Source of the DNA: Rhodobacteraceae bacterium Alg231-04 | GTDB taxonomy: Bacteria; Pseudomonadota; Alphaproteobacteria; Rhodobacterales; Rhodobacteraceae | Assembly (NCBI GenBank): GCA_900143635.1 | Contig: FREY01000005.1 | Span: 62,001 to 126,000, forward strand | Length of the DNA stretch: 64,000 nucleotides | Reading direction: 5' to 3' | In this document: one piece after another, positions 42,676-50,539 of the stretch | How positions within the stretch are numbered: the stretch's first letter is position 1 | How the letters are laid out: the number at the start of each line of letters is the position of its first letter | The notes under the pieces: generated by a model | The model's database searches: none | What the model saw: only the letters and a program-made list of their open reading frames with translations | What the model was told of the DNA's origin: nothing | Made by a program: the position numbers and the translations under genes

Positions 42676-43386
42676 TCAGCCGTTCTGCGGCATTGGGTGG
42701 CCGCGCAGGCGCAGGAACAGGCTTTCCTCATCATCATTGCGGAAATAGGGCACCGAGGCAGGCGGGGCGATGTCACGGATGCGGGTGGTGACCTCAGCCA
42801 GAACCACTTCGGTGATGAAGGGCAGATCAAAGCTGCGCACCTTGCTGAGCGGGATCCACTGCAGATGCGACAGCTCATCCGAAGCGCGTGAGAAATCTTG
42901 CGGGTCACCGATGATCCGGTCTGCGTCCGCCAGAAAGAACCGCGCGTTGAAGCGGCGCGGGCGGCCCGGCGGTGTCAGGGCGCGAAAAACAAATTGCAAC
43001 CCCTCGCCAGAGGGCAGATGGCCGGTATCGGCAAAGCCTGCCCAGTCTTCGGGGATATCACCGTCCCATGTGCCCGGACGACCCAGGATCAGGCCGGTTT
43101 CCTCCCACAGCTCGCGAATTGCAGCTACGGCCAGCGCATGGGGCAGGCCGTGGTCTGCATCCTCTTGCAGGCGGTCACCGCACAAGGGATTGACCGGGGC
43201 GGCCAGCGCAATATGCGCATCACCCGCATCAACAGCGCCGCCGGGAAAGACAAACTTGTTGGGCATGAAGGCGGCTTTGGCGCCGCGCTGGCCCATCAGA
43301 ACCTGCGGATCGTCGCTCATCCGGTCCTTGACCGCGATGATGGTGGCGGCGTCGCGGATCGGAACCGCCTTTTGATCTGCGCTCAT
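42676..43386 (-). CDS. Nudix hydrolase (NUDT19-like)
   Basis: The 236-residue protein has KFVFPGGAVDAGD and the Nudix core AAIRELWEETGLIL, with a long insertion between the glycine and REL as in the NUDT19/CoA-type subgroup. The last third (ELSHLQWIPLSKVRSFDLPF) matches that group. A CoA or nucleotide-diphosphate substrate is likely from family. Confidence 0.82.
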   Translation of the reverse strand: MSADQKAVPIRDAATIIAVKDRMSDDPQVLMGQRGAKAAFMPNKFVFPGGAVDAGDAHIALAAPVNPLCGDRLQEDADHGLPHALAVAAIRELWEETGLILGRPGTWDGDIPEDWAGFADTGHLPSGEGLQFVFRALTPPGRPRRFNARFFLADADRIIGDPQDFSRASDELSHLQWIPLSKVRSFDLPFITEVVLAEVTTRIRDIAPPASVPYFRNDDEESLFLRLRGHPMPQNG

Positions 43387-43413
43387 TCTTGCTCTTCCCT
43401 CAATTGTCCGTGT

Positions 43414-43818
43414 TCAGCTTTCGCTGTCGAACCCATGCATGCGGCGGGCCCATTGGTAGGCGACAACAAGACCTTTCATGCGCGGCAAAAGATAGAGGGA
43501 AGCGATCAAACAGCCAATGCAAAAAACCAGCGACATCATCAGCGGCTCTGGGCGCAGGTTGGCATAATAGACATGCATCAAAGGGGCCATCACGTGGCCG
43601 ACCACCAGAATGGTCAGATAGGCAGGCCCGTCATCGGCGCGCGCATGGCTCAGATTCTGGCCGCATTTGCTGCATTCGTCGTTAATCTTGAGGTAGGAGT
43701 GCAGCAGCTTGCCCTCACCACAGCTGGGGCATTTGCAGCGCCAGCCTTTGAGAAGCGCAGTCTTGGTGGCGCGGTCCTGGGTAACGGCATCGGGGGTAAC
43801 GGCGGCGAACTCGGTCAT
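43414..43818 (-). CDS. DUF983 zinc-ribbon membrane protein
   Basis: The 134-residue protein has a CKCPSCGEGKLL ... DECSKCGQNL zinc ribbon followed by two hydrophobic segments (YLTILVVGHVMAPLMHVYY and PLMMSLVFCIGCLIASLYLL). DUF983 proteins have no agreed function. It lies 27 nt downstream of the Nudix start, in the same direction. Confidence 0.82.
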   Translation of the reverse strand: MTEFAAVTPDAVTQDRATKTALLKGWRCKCPSCGEGKLLHSYLKINDECSKCGQNLSHARADDGPAYLTILVVGHVMAPLMHVYYANLRPEPLMMSLVFCIGCLIASLYLLPRMKGLVVAYQWARRMHGFDSES

Positions 43819-44026
43819 GACAAATCCTGTGTTTTGCCTGCATCTTTGCGCCTCTTTTTAACTGCTGGGAAGGGGCTGTGCAAATCCTGCGGCGGCATGC
43901 CGCAAATGCCGCGCCAATCTTTTTTGAACTTTCTGCGACGGAAGGTGCGCCGGGCCGCGTTTAGCTCATACCAAACGGCAGCGAAGGGGCTGCTGAAGGA
44001 AATGAAAGTAACAAGGAACGCCGACC

Positions 44027-44548
44027 ATGAAAAATGCAGGTTTTATCGCTCTTATCGTTGCAGCAGCCGGAACAATTGGAGCAGGCGCAGCCCTGGCAAA
44101 GGGCGGTCCGGGTGGCCATGGGTTTGGCGGCCAGAAGATGACCTTTGAGCAGCTGGATGCAGATGGCAGCGGAGAGGTGACGCAGGCAGAGATGGACGCG
44201 GCGAAAGCGGCGCATTTTGCCACCATTGATACCGATGGCGACGGCAAGCTGAGCGCAGAGGAGCTGGCCGCGCAGGCAAGCGCCAAGATGGCAGAGCGTA
44301 CCGCCAAGATGATTGAGCGTTTTGACACCGATGGTGACGGCGCACTGAGCCAGGAAGAAATGCCCCAACGTGGCAAAGGGCGCGGTGGCGACCGCGCAAA
44401 AATGTTCGAACGCCTTGACGCCGACAGCAGCGGCGGTATCTCGAAGGAAGAATTCGAAGAAGGCCGCAAACATGCCCGCGGTCGTGGCAAGCATGAGCGC
44501 GGTCACGGTGAAGGCAAGGGCGGCGAAGGACAAATGGAGCAGAACTGA
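44027..44548 (+). CDS. Exported EF-hand calcium-binding protein
   Basis: The 173-residue protein has a signal peptide (FIALIVAAAGTIGAGAALA) and four EF-hand loops: DADGSGEVTQAE, DTDGDGKLSAEE, DTDGDGALSQEE and DADSSGGISKEE. The C-terminus is rich in His, Arg and Gly (KHARGRGKHERGHGEGKGG), which could bind metals. It precedes an ECF sigma unit by 67 nt and may be its target or sensor input. Confidence 0.87.
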   Translation: MKNAGFIALIVAAAGTIGAGAALAKGGPGGHGFGGQKMTFEQLDADGSGEVTQAEMDAAKAAHFATIDTDGDGKLSAEELAAQASAKMAERTAKMIERFDTDGDGALSQEEMPQRGKGRGGDRAKMFERLDADSSGGISKEEFEEGRKHARGRGKHERGHGEGKGGEGQMEQN

Positions 44549-44615
44549 TCGCTGAGACGTGTTTCAAACACGCGATATCCAGGCAGAGCGCCCCCGAGAG
44601 CGGGGGGCGCCGCCG

Positions 44616-45194
44616 ATGACATCCGGAGCTGCGCCTTCGGATGACGCGCTGCTTGTGCTTTTTGCCAATGGTGACGGGCAGGCGGCGGCGGAATTGACGA
44701 CCCGGCTGGGGCCAAGGGCTTTTGGTACGGCTTTCCGGGTTCTGGGCAACCGGGCTGAGGCCGAGGATGTGGCCCAGGAGGCCATGGTGCGCCTGTGGCG
44801 GATTGCGCCCAAATGGGAGCAGGGTAAGGCGAAGGTGTCGACCTGGCTCTACCGGGTGGTGATGAACCTCTGCATCGATCTGAAACGGCGCCAGCGTGGT
44901 GGCCATGTAGATCTGGATGCGGTGCCCGAACCCGAAGACCCGGCCCGCAGTGCCGCCGAAACCCTACAGGAACGCGCCCGCTGGGATGCGCTGCAGGGGG
45001 CGTTGATGCAATTGCCGGAGCGGCAGCGACAGGCGGTGGTTTTGCGCCACATAGAAGAATTGACCAACCCGGAGATCGCCGGGGTGATGGACATCAGCGT
45101 GGAGGCGGTCGAAAGTCTGACCGCCCGCGGCAAACGGGCGTTGGCCAAGGCTCTGGCCGGGCGACGCGAAGAATTGGGGTATGGCGATGGCTGA
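44616..45194 (+). CDS. ECF-type RNA polymerase sigma factor
   Basis: The 192-residue protein has region 2 (RAEAEDVAQEAMVRLWRIA, STWLYRVVMNLCIDLKRR) and region 4 (LPERQRQAVVLRHIEELTN, MDISVEAVESLTARGKRAL). The start at 44616 has a G-rich site upstream; a longer in-frame version from 44559 is possible. It overlaps the next gene by 14 nt, as expected for sigma/anti-sigma pairs. Confidence 0.88.
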   Translation: MTSGAAPSDDALLVLFANGDGQAAAELTTRLGPRAFGTAFRVLGNRAEAEDVAQEAMVRLWRIAPKWEQGKAKVSTWLYRVVMNLCIDLKRRQRGGHVDLDAVPEPEDPARSAAETLQERARWDALQGALMQLPERQRQAVVLRHIEELTNPEIAGVMDISVEAVESLTARGKRALAKALAGRREELGYGDG

Positions 45195-45555
45195 ACATGG
45201 CAAAGACATGGATCTGGACGATCTTTTTGCGATGGCCCGCGATGAACGGCCCGAAATGCCTGCCGGGCTTCAATCGGCAATCCTTGCAGATGCGGCGGCA
45301 GTGCAGGCTGGCTGGACCACGCCGCAACCGGAACCGCTGCGCGGTGGATTCTGGCTGCAGCTGCGTCAGGCCGTCGGCGGCTGGCCTTCGCTTGGGGGCA
45401 TGGTGGCGGCCAGCGCGGCGGGCCTGTGGATCGGCTTTACCGGACCGGACTTTCTGCCCGACCCGGTCACTCTGATCAGCGCCTCAGCGGAAGAGGAATT
45501 TGTGCCCTATGACAGTTATGATCTGGCTGTTCTGTTGGCGGAGGATACCCAATGA
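45181..45555 (+). CDS. Putative membrane anti-sigma factor
   Basis: The 124-residue protein has an acidic N-terminal region (DLDDLFAMARDERPEMP), one membrane helix (LGGMVAASAAGLWIGF) and a short acidic periplasmic tail. No named family is recognised. Size, topology and the overlaps with the sigma gene upstream and the sensor downstream make it the candidate anti-sigma factor. An alternative ATG lies 6 nt downstream. Confidence 0.6.
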   Translation: MAMAEHGKDMDLDDLFAMARDERPEMPAGLQSAILADAAAVQAGWTTPQPEPLRGGFWLQLRQAVGGWPSLGGMVAASAAGLWIGFTGPDFLPDPVTLISASAEEEFVPYDSYDLAVLLAEDTQ

Positions 45556-46034
45556 GTGAGGTGAATAGGCCGAAAATGAAGCTCTGGCTGAAGCTGCTAC
45601 TTGCGGGATCGCTGGCGCTGAATCTGGCTATTGTTGGTCTCGCTGCCGGTGCCACGATGCGCCACAAAGGTGGGGATAACATGGGCGCCAGCAAGGGCGG
45701 CCCGCCCTCGATTGGCGCGATGCTGTTTCGGGATCTGGACCGCGACGCGCGGGATGCGCTGCGCAACAAGGCCGAAGGTGGGCACGAGAGCTACCGGGCA
45801 AAGCGCCGGGCGGAAAACGATGAGTTCATTGCGCTTCTAAGGGATGAACCCTTTGATGCATCGGCCCTTGAGGCGGTGCTGGAAGGCCAGGCGCAAAAAC
45901 GCGAGGATTTCCAGTCCGCGGTGCGCCGGGCCTGGCTGTTGCAGCTGACCGAGATGAGCCATGACGACCGCGAAGACTATGCCGATCGGGTGGAACGCCG
46001 GATGCGGCAGGGGCGCGGTGGCAGCCGCAAATAG
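45552..46034 (+). CDS. Periplasmic heavy-metal sensor-like protein
   Basis: The 160-residue protein has an N-terminal membrane anchor (LWLKLLLAGSLALNLAIVGL) and a helical periplasmic domain (LLRDEPFDASALEAVLEGQA, MSHDDREDYADRVERRM) of the CnrX/Spy type. It overlaps the anti-sigma candidate (ATGA) and ends the module. It could sense metal or envelope stress and relay it to the anti-sigma factor. Confidence 0.75.
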   Translation: MSEVNRPKMKLWLKLLLAGSLALNLAIVGLAAGATMRHKGGDNMGASKGGPPSIGAMLFRDLDRDARDALRNKAEGGHESYRAKRRAENDEFIALLRDEPFDASALEAVLEGQAQKREDFQSAVRRAWLLQLTEMSHDDREDYADRVERRMRQGRGGSRK

Positions 46035-46062
46035 CCAGAGCCAATACATGACGGAAATAGAT

Positions 46063-46095
46063 GAAGAGCCGCCCCTTAATATGGGGCGGCTCTTC
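46063..46095. terminator. Bidirectional hairpin between convergent genes
   Basis: GAAGAGCCGCCCC / GGGGCGGCTCTTC, a perfect 13-bp stem with a 7-nt loop, lies between the metal-sensor and pleD ends. Confidence 0.75.
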
Positions 46096-46132
46096 GCGGT
46101 TCAGGGAGAGAGTGAGTGGTGGGAAATGTCTG

Positions 46133-47509
46133 TCAGGCGGCTTCGGGGCAGAGGGTGACCTGATTGCGGCCGCGATCCTTGGCCCGGTACAATGCGCGGT
46201 CGGCCTCCTGGATCAGCGCGTCGACCGGAGCCTGGGCGCTGCCGCCTATTACCGCGCCGATGCTGGTGGTTACATGGATCGGCTCGCCAATGCCGGGGAC
46301 CGAAAAGGGGGTTGCATTGATCTGCGCACAAAGGCGGGCAGCGACGCGGCCTGCCTCTGTCTTGCCAACACCAGGCATGACGATCATGAATTCTTCACCG
46401 CCAACGCGCGCCAGCAGGTCCACCGGGCGCAGCTGGCCCAGCAGGCGTTTAGCAGTCTCGATCAGAACCGCGTCGCCGGCCGGGTGGCCGAAGCGGTCAT
46501 TGATCCGTTTGAAATGGTCGAGATCCGCCAGCATCACCGCAAAGGTTTCACCGCAGTCCTCTGCGTGGCGGGCGACCCGCTCCAGAAATGGCTGGGCGTA
46601 GCGGCGGTTGTAAAGGCCGGTCATCGGGTCTTCGACAGCGGCGCGCAGGCCGTTGCGCACATTACTGCGCAGCTGATCGCTGCGCAGTTTGTTCTGTAGC
46701 TGGGTGGCCAGCCGCAGGGTCAGTTCTTCGACATCGAAACCGGATTGCATCACGTCATGGGCACCGCGGTCCAGCGCCTCGGCGGCGGCCAGTGGTTCTG
46801 CCGGGTTTGGAATGGCGATCACCACCGATTGCCGGGTGGCGGCGCGGGCCCGCAGGTCGGCCACCAGACGCAGGGCAGGGCCGGGGGCGGCCTCGTTCAA
46901 TTCAACGACAAAGATATCCGCGACCGGGGCGCTCATCAGCGGTTGGATATTGCCGATTTGATGGGCGCAGAGCTCATAGGGGACATGGGTCTTCAGGCGT
47001 TCGCGCCAGCGCATGGCGGTGGCCATGTCATGGGTCACCAGTGCGACCTTGCTGCCGTCGATTTGCGCCTGGCTGAGACTGTCGGCGAGGGGCATGCTGA
47101 AGACCTGCGAGGCCTCGTGCTGCAATTCTTCATTGCTGGAGCGGGTCCGGATCAGGCTGCGGATGCGGGCCTGCAGGATGACATCATCCAGCGGCTGCAA
47201 CAGCACATCATCAATCCCGGCAGCCAGCGCACCCAGGCGGCCGGCCCCATCATTCTGGCCGCAGATCGCGATCACCGGCACCCCGGCCAGCGTCTCATCA
47301 CGGGCCAGTTCAGCGCGCACGTCAGCCGCCTGACCATCGGGCAGCGACATGGCCGTCAGCACCAGATCGGGGCGACAGCGGCGCGCCACGGACAACAGCC
47401 CATCGATGCCATCTGCCTGCACCACTTGATAATAAGCGGCCGACAGCTGCACCTTGAGCATGATCCGGTTTGTCGCAACACCGTCTATGATCAGGATTGT
47501 GCCTTGCAC
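46133..47509 (-). CDS. pleD: PleD-type REC-REC-GGDEF diguanylate cyclase with altered receivers
   Basis: The 458-residue protein starts at GTG with GAGGA upstream. Two receiver-like domains precede the GGDEF domain, which has LARVGGEEFMIVMPG and a complete inhibitory RPVD five residues before it, so c-di-GMP synthesis looks intact. In the first receiver the phospho-accepting Asp is Ala (VLTAMSLP, residue 53), the second acidic-pocket residue is Gly (IIDG) and the conserved Lys is Gln (LLQPLDD). The second receiver has Glu in VVELNEA. Phosphorylation control of the Caulobacter kind is therefore unlikely. Confidence 0.85.
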   Translation of the reverse strand: MQGTILIIDGVATNRIMLKVQLSAAYYQVVQADGIDGLLSVARRCRPDLVLTAMSLPDGQAADVRAELARDETLAGVPVIAICGQNDGAGRLGALAAGIDDVLLQPLDDVILQARIRSLIRTRSSNEELQHEASQVFSMPLADSLSQAQIDGSKVALVTHDMATAMRWRERLKTHVPYELCAHQIGNIQPLMSAPVADIFVVELNEAAPGPALRLVADLRARAATRQSVVIAIPNPAEPLAAAEALDRGAHDVMQSGFDVEELTLRLATQLQNKLRSDQLRSNVRNGLRAAVEDPMTGLYNRRYAQPFLERVARHAEDCGETFAVMLADLDHFKRINDRFGHPAGDAVLIETAKRLLGQLRPVDLLARVGGEEFMIVMPGVGKTEAGRVAARLCAQINATPFSVPGIGEPIHVTTSIGAVIGGSAQAPVDALIQEADRALYRAKDRGRNQVTLCPEAA

Positions 47510-47603
47510 GTTAGCTGTCCTCAAACCCTTGCCATGATTTCTCCACAAGTGTTTATGACATCAGTTAACAAACTCTTTCATAATTTAGGAAAAGTGAGAG
47601 AAC

Positions 47604-47888
47604 ATGCAGCTTTCCGCCGAAAACGCTGAGATTCTGGGGCTCGAGGCCCTCGCCTGGCTTGCCGCAAGCGAAGATTTGCTGCCGGTCTTCCTTAACGCTT
47701 CGGGCGCCAGTGAGTCGGATTTGCGGCAGCGCGCGGGCGAGCCCGAGTTTCTGGGGGCTGTTCTGGACTTCCTGATGATGGATGATGAATGGGTCACCGG
47801 GTTTTGCGACAGCCGGGGTCATGCCTATGATTTGCTAATGCGCGCCCGCATGTCGCTTCCGGGCGGTGCACAAACCCACTGGACCTGA
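47604..47888 (+). CDS. DUF3572 protein
   Basis: The 94-residue helical protein (LEALAWLAASEDLLPVFLNA, VLDFLMMDDEWVTGFC) fits DUF3572, a small family often beside pleD in alphaproteobacteria. Function unknown. It is divergent from pleD and leads toward the HAD phosphatase gene 42 nt downstream. Confidence 0.75.
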   Translation: MQLSAENAEILGLEALAWLAASEDLLPVFLNASGASESDLRQRAGEPEFLGAVLDFLMMDDEWVTGFCDSRGHAYDLLMRARMSLPGGAQTHWT

Positions 47889-47930
47889 TAGACAGCCTTC
47901 CATACGGACCCAACCCACAAGGAAACCTCT

Positions 47931-48620
47931 ATGCCGATAGATGCGCTGCTGTTCGACAAGGACGGAACCCTGTTTGATTTCGGGGCCACCTGGAACACCT
48001 GGGCGGGCCGCGTTCTGCTGGAACTGGGCGGCAACGACAGTGACCGGGCGCAAGACATGGCGGCGACTCTGCGCTACGACTGGGATGCGCAGGCGTTTTT
48101 CCCGGATAGTTTTGTGATCGCGGGCACAAATGGCGAGGTGGCCGAGGCACTGGCGCCTCATGTGCCGCAAATGAGCGCAGCCGAGGTGGAAAGATTCCTG
48201 GCTGAACGTGCCGGGGAGGCGGACCTGTCCCCGGCGGTGCCGCTGGCGCCCTTCCTCGATGGGCTGACAACCAGAGGCAAGACGCTGGGGGTGATGACCA
48301 ATGACAGCGAGCTTTCGGCGCGCTCGCAATTGACCCGCGCCGGTGTTCTGGATCGGTTTGCCTTTGTGGCGGGGTTTGACAGTGGCCATGGCGAAAAGCC
48401 GGATCCGGACCCGTTGCTGGCCTTTTGTACGGCGGTGGACGTGGCGCCGGATCGCACCGCGATGGTTGGTGACAGTGCGCATGACCTGATTGCGGGGCGG
48501 GCAGCCGGGATGACCACCATTGGCGTTCTGACCGGTCCCGCCAGTGCCGCGGACCTCGCCCCTCTGGCGGATGTTGTTTTGCCGGATATCGGTCACATCC
48601 CGACCTGGCTGGCGCGCTGA
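47931..48620 (+). CDS. HAD-family phosphatase (Gph-like)
   Basis: The 229-residue protein shows HAD motifs I (FDKDGTLFDF), II (GVMTNDSE), III (HGEKPDPDP) and IV (MVGDSAHDLIAGRAAG), with a helical cap of subclass IA. A phosphoglycolate-phosphatase-like or other sugar-phosphate substrate is possible. It is followed by a strong terminator. Confidence 0.85.
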   Translation: MPIDALLFDKDGTLFDFGATWNTWAGRVLLELGGNDSDRAQDMAATLRYDWDAQAFFPDSFVIAGTNGEVAEALAPHVPQMSAAEVERFLAERAGEADLSPAVPLAPFLDGLTTRGKTLGVMTNDSELSARSQLTRAGVLDRFAFVAGFDSGHGEKPDPDPLLAFCTAVDVAPDRTAMVGDSAHDLIAGRAAGMTTIGVLTGPASAADLAPLADVVLPDIGHIPTWLAR

Positions 48621-48658
48621 CGGCGCCCACCCTTTAGGAAATGACGAAAGATCCTCTG

Positions 48659-48700
48659 CGGGCGGGCGGTGCGGCCAACAGCTGCGCCGCCCGCCCGTTT
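48659..48700 (+). terminator. Terminator after the HAD gene
   Basis: CGGGCGGGCGG pairs with CCGCCCGCCCG (11 bp) and is followed by TTT. Confidence 0.7.
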
Positions 48701-48847
48701 GCAATTCTGTGCGGCCAGCCTGCCGGGGAATTCGCAGGAGATTCGAAGTTCGTGATCTAAAAACGTCACATCTTGTCGCAAACCTTGCCGCCACGACCGC
48801 AGTCCTGGGGCCTCCTTGGACAAACAACGCATCTTGGAGGTTTGGAT

Positions 48848-50407
48848 ATGGCCGACACGGCAGGACGCAAACGGCGCAGTGGCGGACGGGCAGGGGCATC
48901 AGCGCGGCGCGGGCACGAGGTGATCAGCCAGATGCCCTGGCAGATCCCGGTCAATGTGGACCGCCCGACCGAACCCTTGTTCGAGGAGGGGGTGCAGGCG
49001 ATCCACGAGGGGGCGATGCGCATCCTCGAAGAGATCGGCGTTGTCTTCCTCAATCCCGAAGCGCTGGACCTGTTCAAAAAGGCCGGCTGCAGGGTCGAGG
49101 GGGATTTGGTCAAATTTGATCGCCACTGGATCATGGAGATGATCGCCAAAGCGCCCGCCACCTTCAGCATCACCCCGCGCAACCCGGATCGGGTTTTGCC
49201 GGTGGGGGGCGATCACATGCTGTTCGGCAATGTGTCCTCGCCGCCCAACTACTGGGATATGGAGCTGGGTCGCAAGGTGCCCGGCAACCGTGAGATGTGC
49301 GCAAACCTGTTGAAGCTCACCCAGTATTTCAACTGTATCCACTTTGCGGGCGGCTATCCGGTGGAGCCGGTGGACATCCACGCCAGCGTGCGCCATCTGG
49401 ATGTGGTCTATGACAAGTTGACGCTGACCGACAAGGCGATGCACGCGTATTCATTGGGAAAAGAACGCGTCGAAGACGTGATGGAGATGGTGCGGATCGC
49501 TGGCGGAATGACGGAAGAGGAATTCCAGTCCAAGCCGCATATGTATACCAACATCAACTCCACCTCGCCGCTGAAACATGATTTCCCGATGATCGACGGT
49601 TGCCTGCGGATGGCGCGCCGGGGTCAGGCTATAGTTGTGTCGCCTTTCACGCTGGCGGGCGCCATGGCACCGGTGACCATGGCGGGAGCGGTGGCGCAGT
49701 CGATCGCAGAATCGCTCTGTGCGATTGCGCTGTTTCAGTATGTGGCGCCGGGCACACCCTGCGTGATCGGCACCTTTACGTCGAATGTGGACATGAAGAC
49801 CGGTGCACCTGCCTTTGGCACACCGGAGTATATGCGTTCGACTCAGATGACCGGCCAGATGGCGCGGTTTTATGGCCTGCCAATGCGGTCATCGGGGGTC
49901 TGCGCCGCCAATGTGCCGGACGGTCAGGCGATGTGGGAAACCTCGAATTCGCTCTGGGCCTCGGTGCAGTCGGGCACTCATATGGTCTATCATGCGGCCG
50001 GCTGGCTGGAGGGCGGGCTGATTGCCAGCCCAGAAAAATTCATCATGGATTGCGAGGTGTTGCAGCAGATCCAGCGCTATATGCAGCCCGAGATCTGGGC
50101 CAGCGGCCCCGATGAGATTGCGCTGGATACCATTGCCGAGGTGGGTAACGAGGGCCATTTCTTTGGCACCCAACATACGCAGGACCGGTATACCACCGCG
50201 TTTTACCAGCCCTTCCTCAGCGACTGGAAGAACTATGAAGGCTGGGAGGCGGCGGGCGCGGTCTGGACGCCGGAACGGGCGCATCATCTGTTCAAGGATA
50301 TCATTGCCAATTTCGAGGCACCGCCGATGGAAGACGCAATCCGCGACGAACTGGCGGATTTTGTCGCACGGCGCAAATCCGAAGGCGGCGCGCCAACGGA
50401 TTTTTGA
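48848..50407 (+). CDS. MttB-family methyltransferase without pyrrolysine
   Basis: The 519-residue protein matches the trimethylamine methyltransferase superfamily (COG5598): EGAMRILEEIGVVFLNPEAL, HFAGGYPVEP, FTLAGAMAPVTMAGAVAQS and WETSNSLWASVQSG. The frame has no internal amber codon, so it is the non-Pyl branch, some members of which demethylate glycine betaine or other quaternary amines using a corrinoid protein. No MttC-like corrinoid protein is adjacent. GGAGG 7 nt before ATG fixes the start. A basic N-terminal extension (RKRRSGGRAGASARRG) is present. Confidence 0.85.
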   Translation: MADTAGRKRRSGGRAGASARRGHEVISQMPWQIPVNVDRPTEPLFEEGVQAIHEGAMRILEEIGVVFLNPEALDLFKKAGCRVEGDLVKFDRHWIMEMIAKAPATFSITPRNPDRVLPVGGDHMLFGNVSSPPNYWDMELGRKVPGNREMCANLLKLTQYFNCIHFAGGYPVEPVDIHASVRHLDVVYDKLTLTDKAMHAYSLGKERVEDVMEMVRIAGGMTEEEFQSKPHMYTNINSTSPLKHDFPMIDGCLRMARRGQAIVVSPFTLAGAMAPVTMAGAVAQSIAESLCAIALFQYVAPGTPCVIGTFTSNVDMKTGAPAFGTPEYMRSTQMTGQMARFYGLPMRSSGVCAANVPDGQAMWETSNSLWASVQSGTHMVYHAAGWLEGGLIASPEKFIMDCEVLQQIQRYMQPEIWASGPDEIALDTIAEVGNEGHFFGTQHTQDRYTTAFYQPFLSDWKNYEGWEAAGAVWTPERAHHLFKDIIANFEAPPMEDAIRDELADFVARRKSEGGAPTDF

Positions 50408-50428
50408 TCGGGCTATTGCGAACCGGGA

Positions 50429-50460
50429 AAAGGGAGGCTGCGGCCTCCCTTTCTAGTTTA
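50429..50460 (+). terminator. Terminator after the MttB-family gene
   Basis: AAAGGGAGGC-TGCG-GCCTCCCTTT stem followed by CTAGTTTA. Confidence 0.75.
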
Positions 50461-50539
50461 GGGGACTCTTCGCAGGATCGGCCCACTGGTGCCTGCGCCT
50501 ATGGCTACCTACATTCCTCGGGCGTAGAGGGAGCAGAGC

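Noticed and set aside
43819-44026. ECF-type promoter upstream of the EF-hand gene
   Set aside because: A TGAACTTT stretch is present but without a convincing partner -10 element at fixed distance, so no site was annotated.
48848-50407. Pyrrolysine (amber read-through) MttB
   Set aside because: The whole reading frame is free of internal TAG codons and no pyl genes are present in the window.
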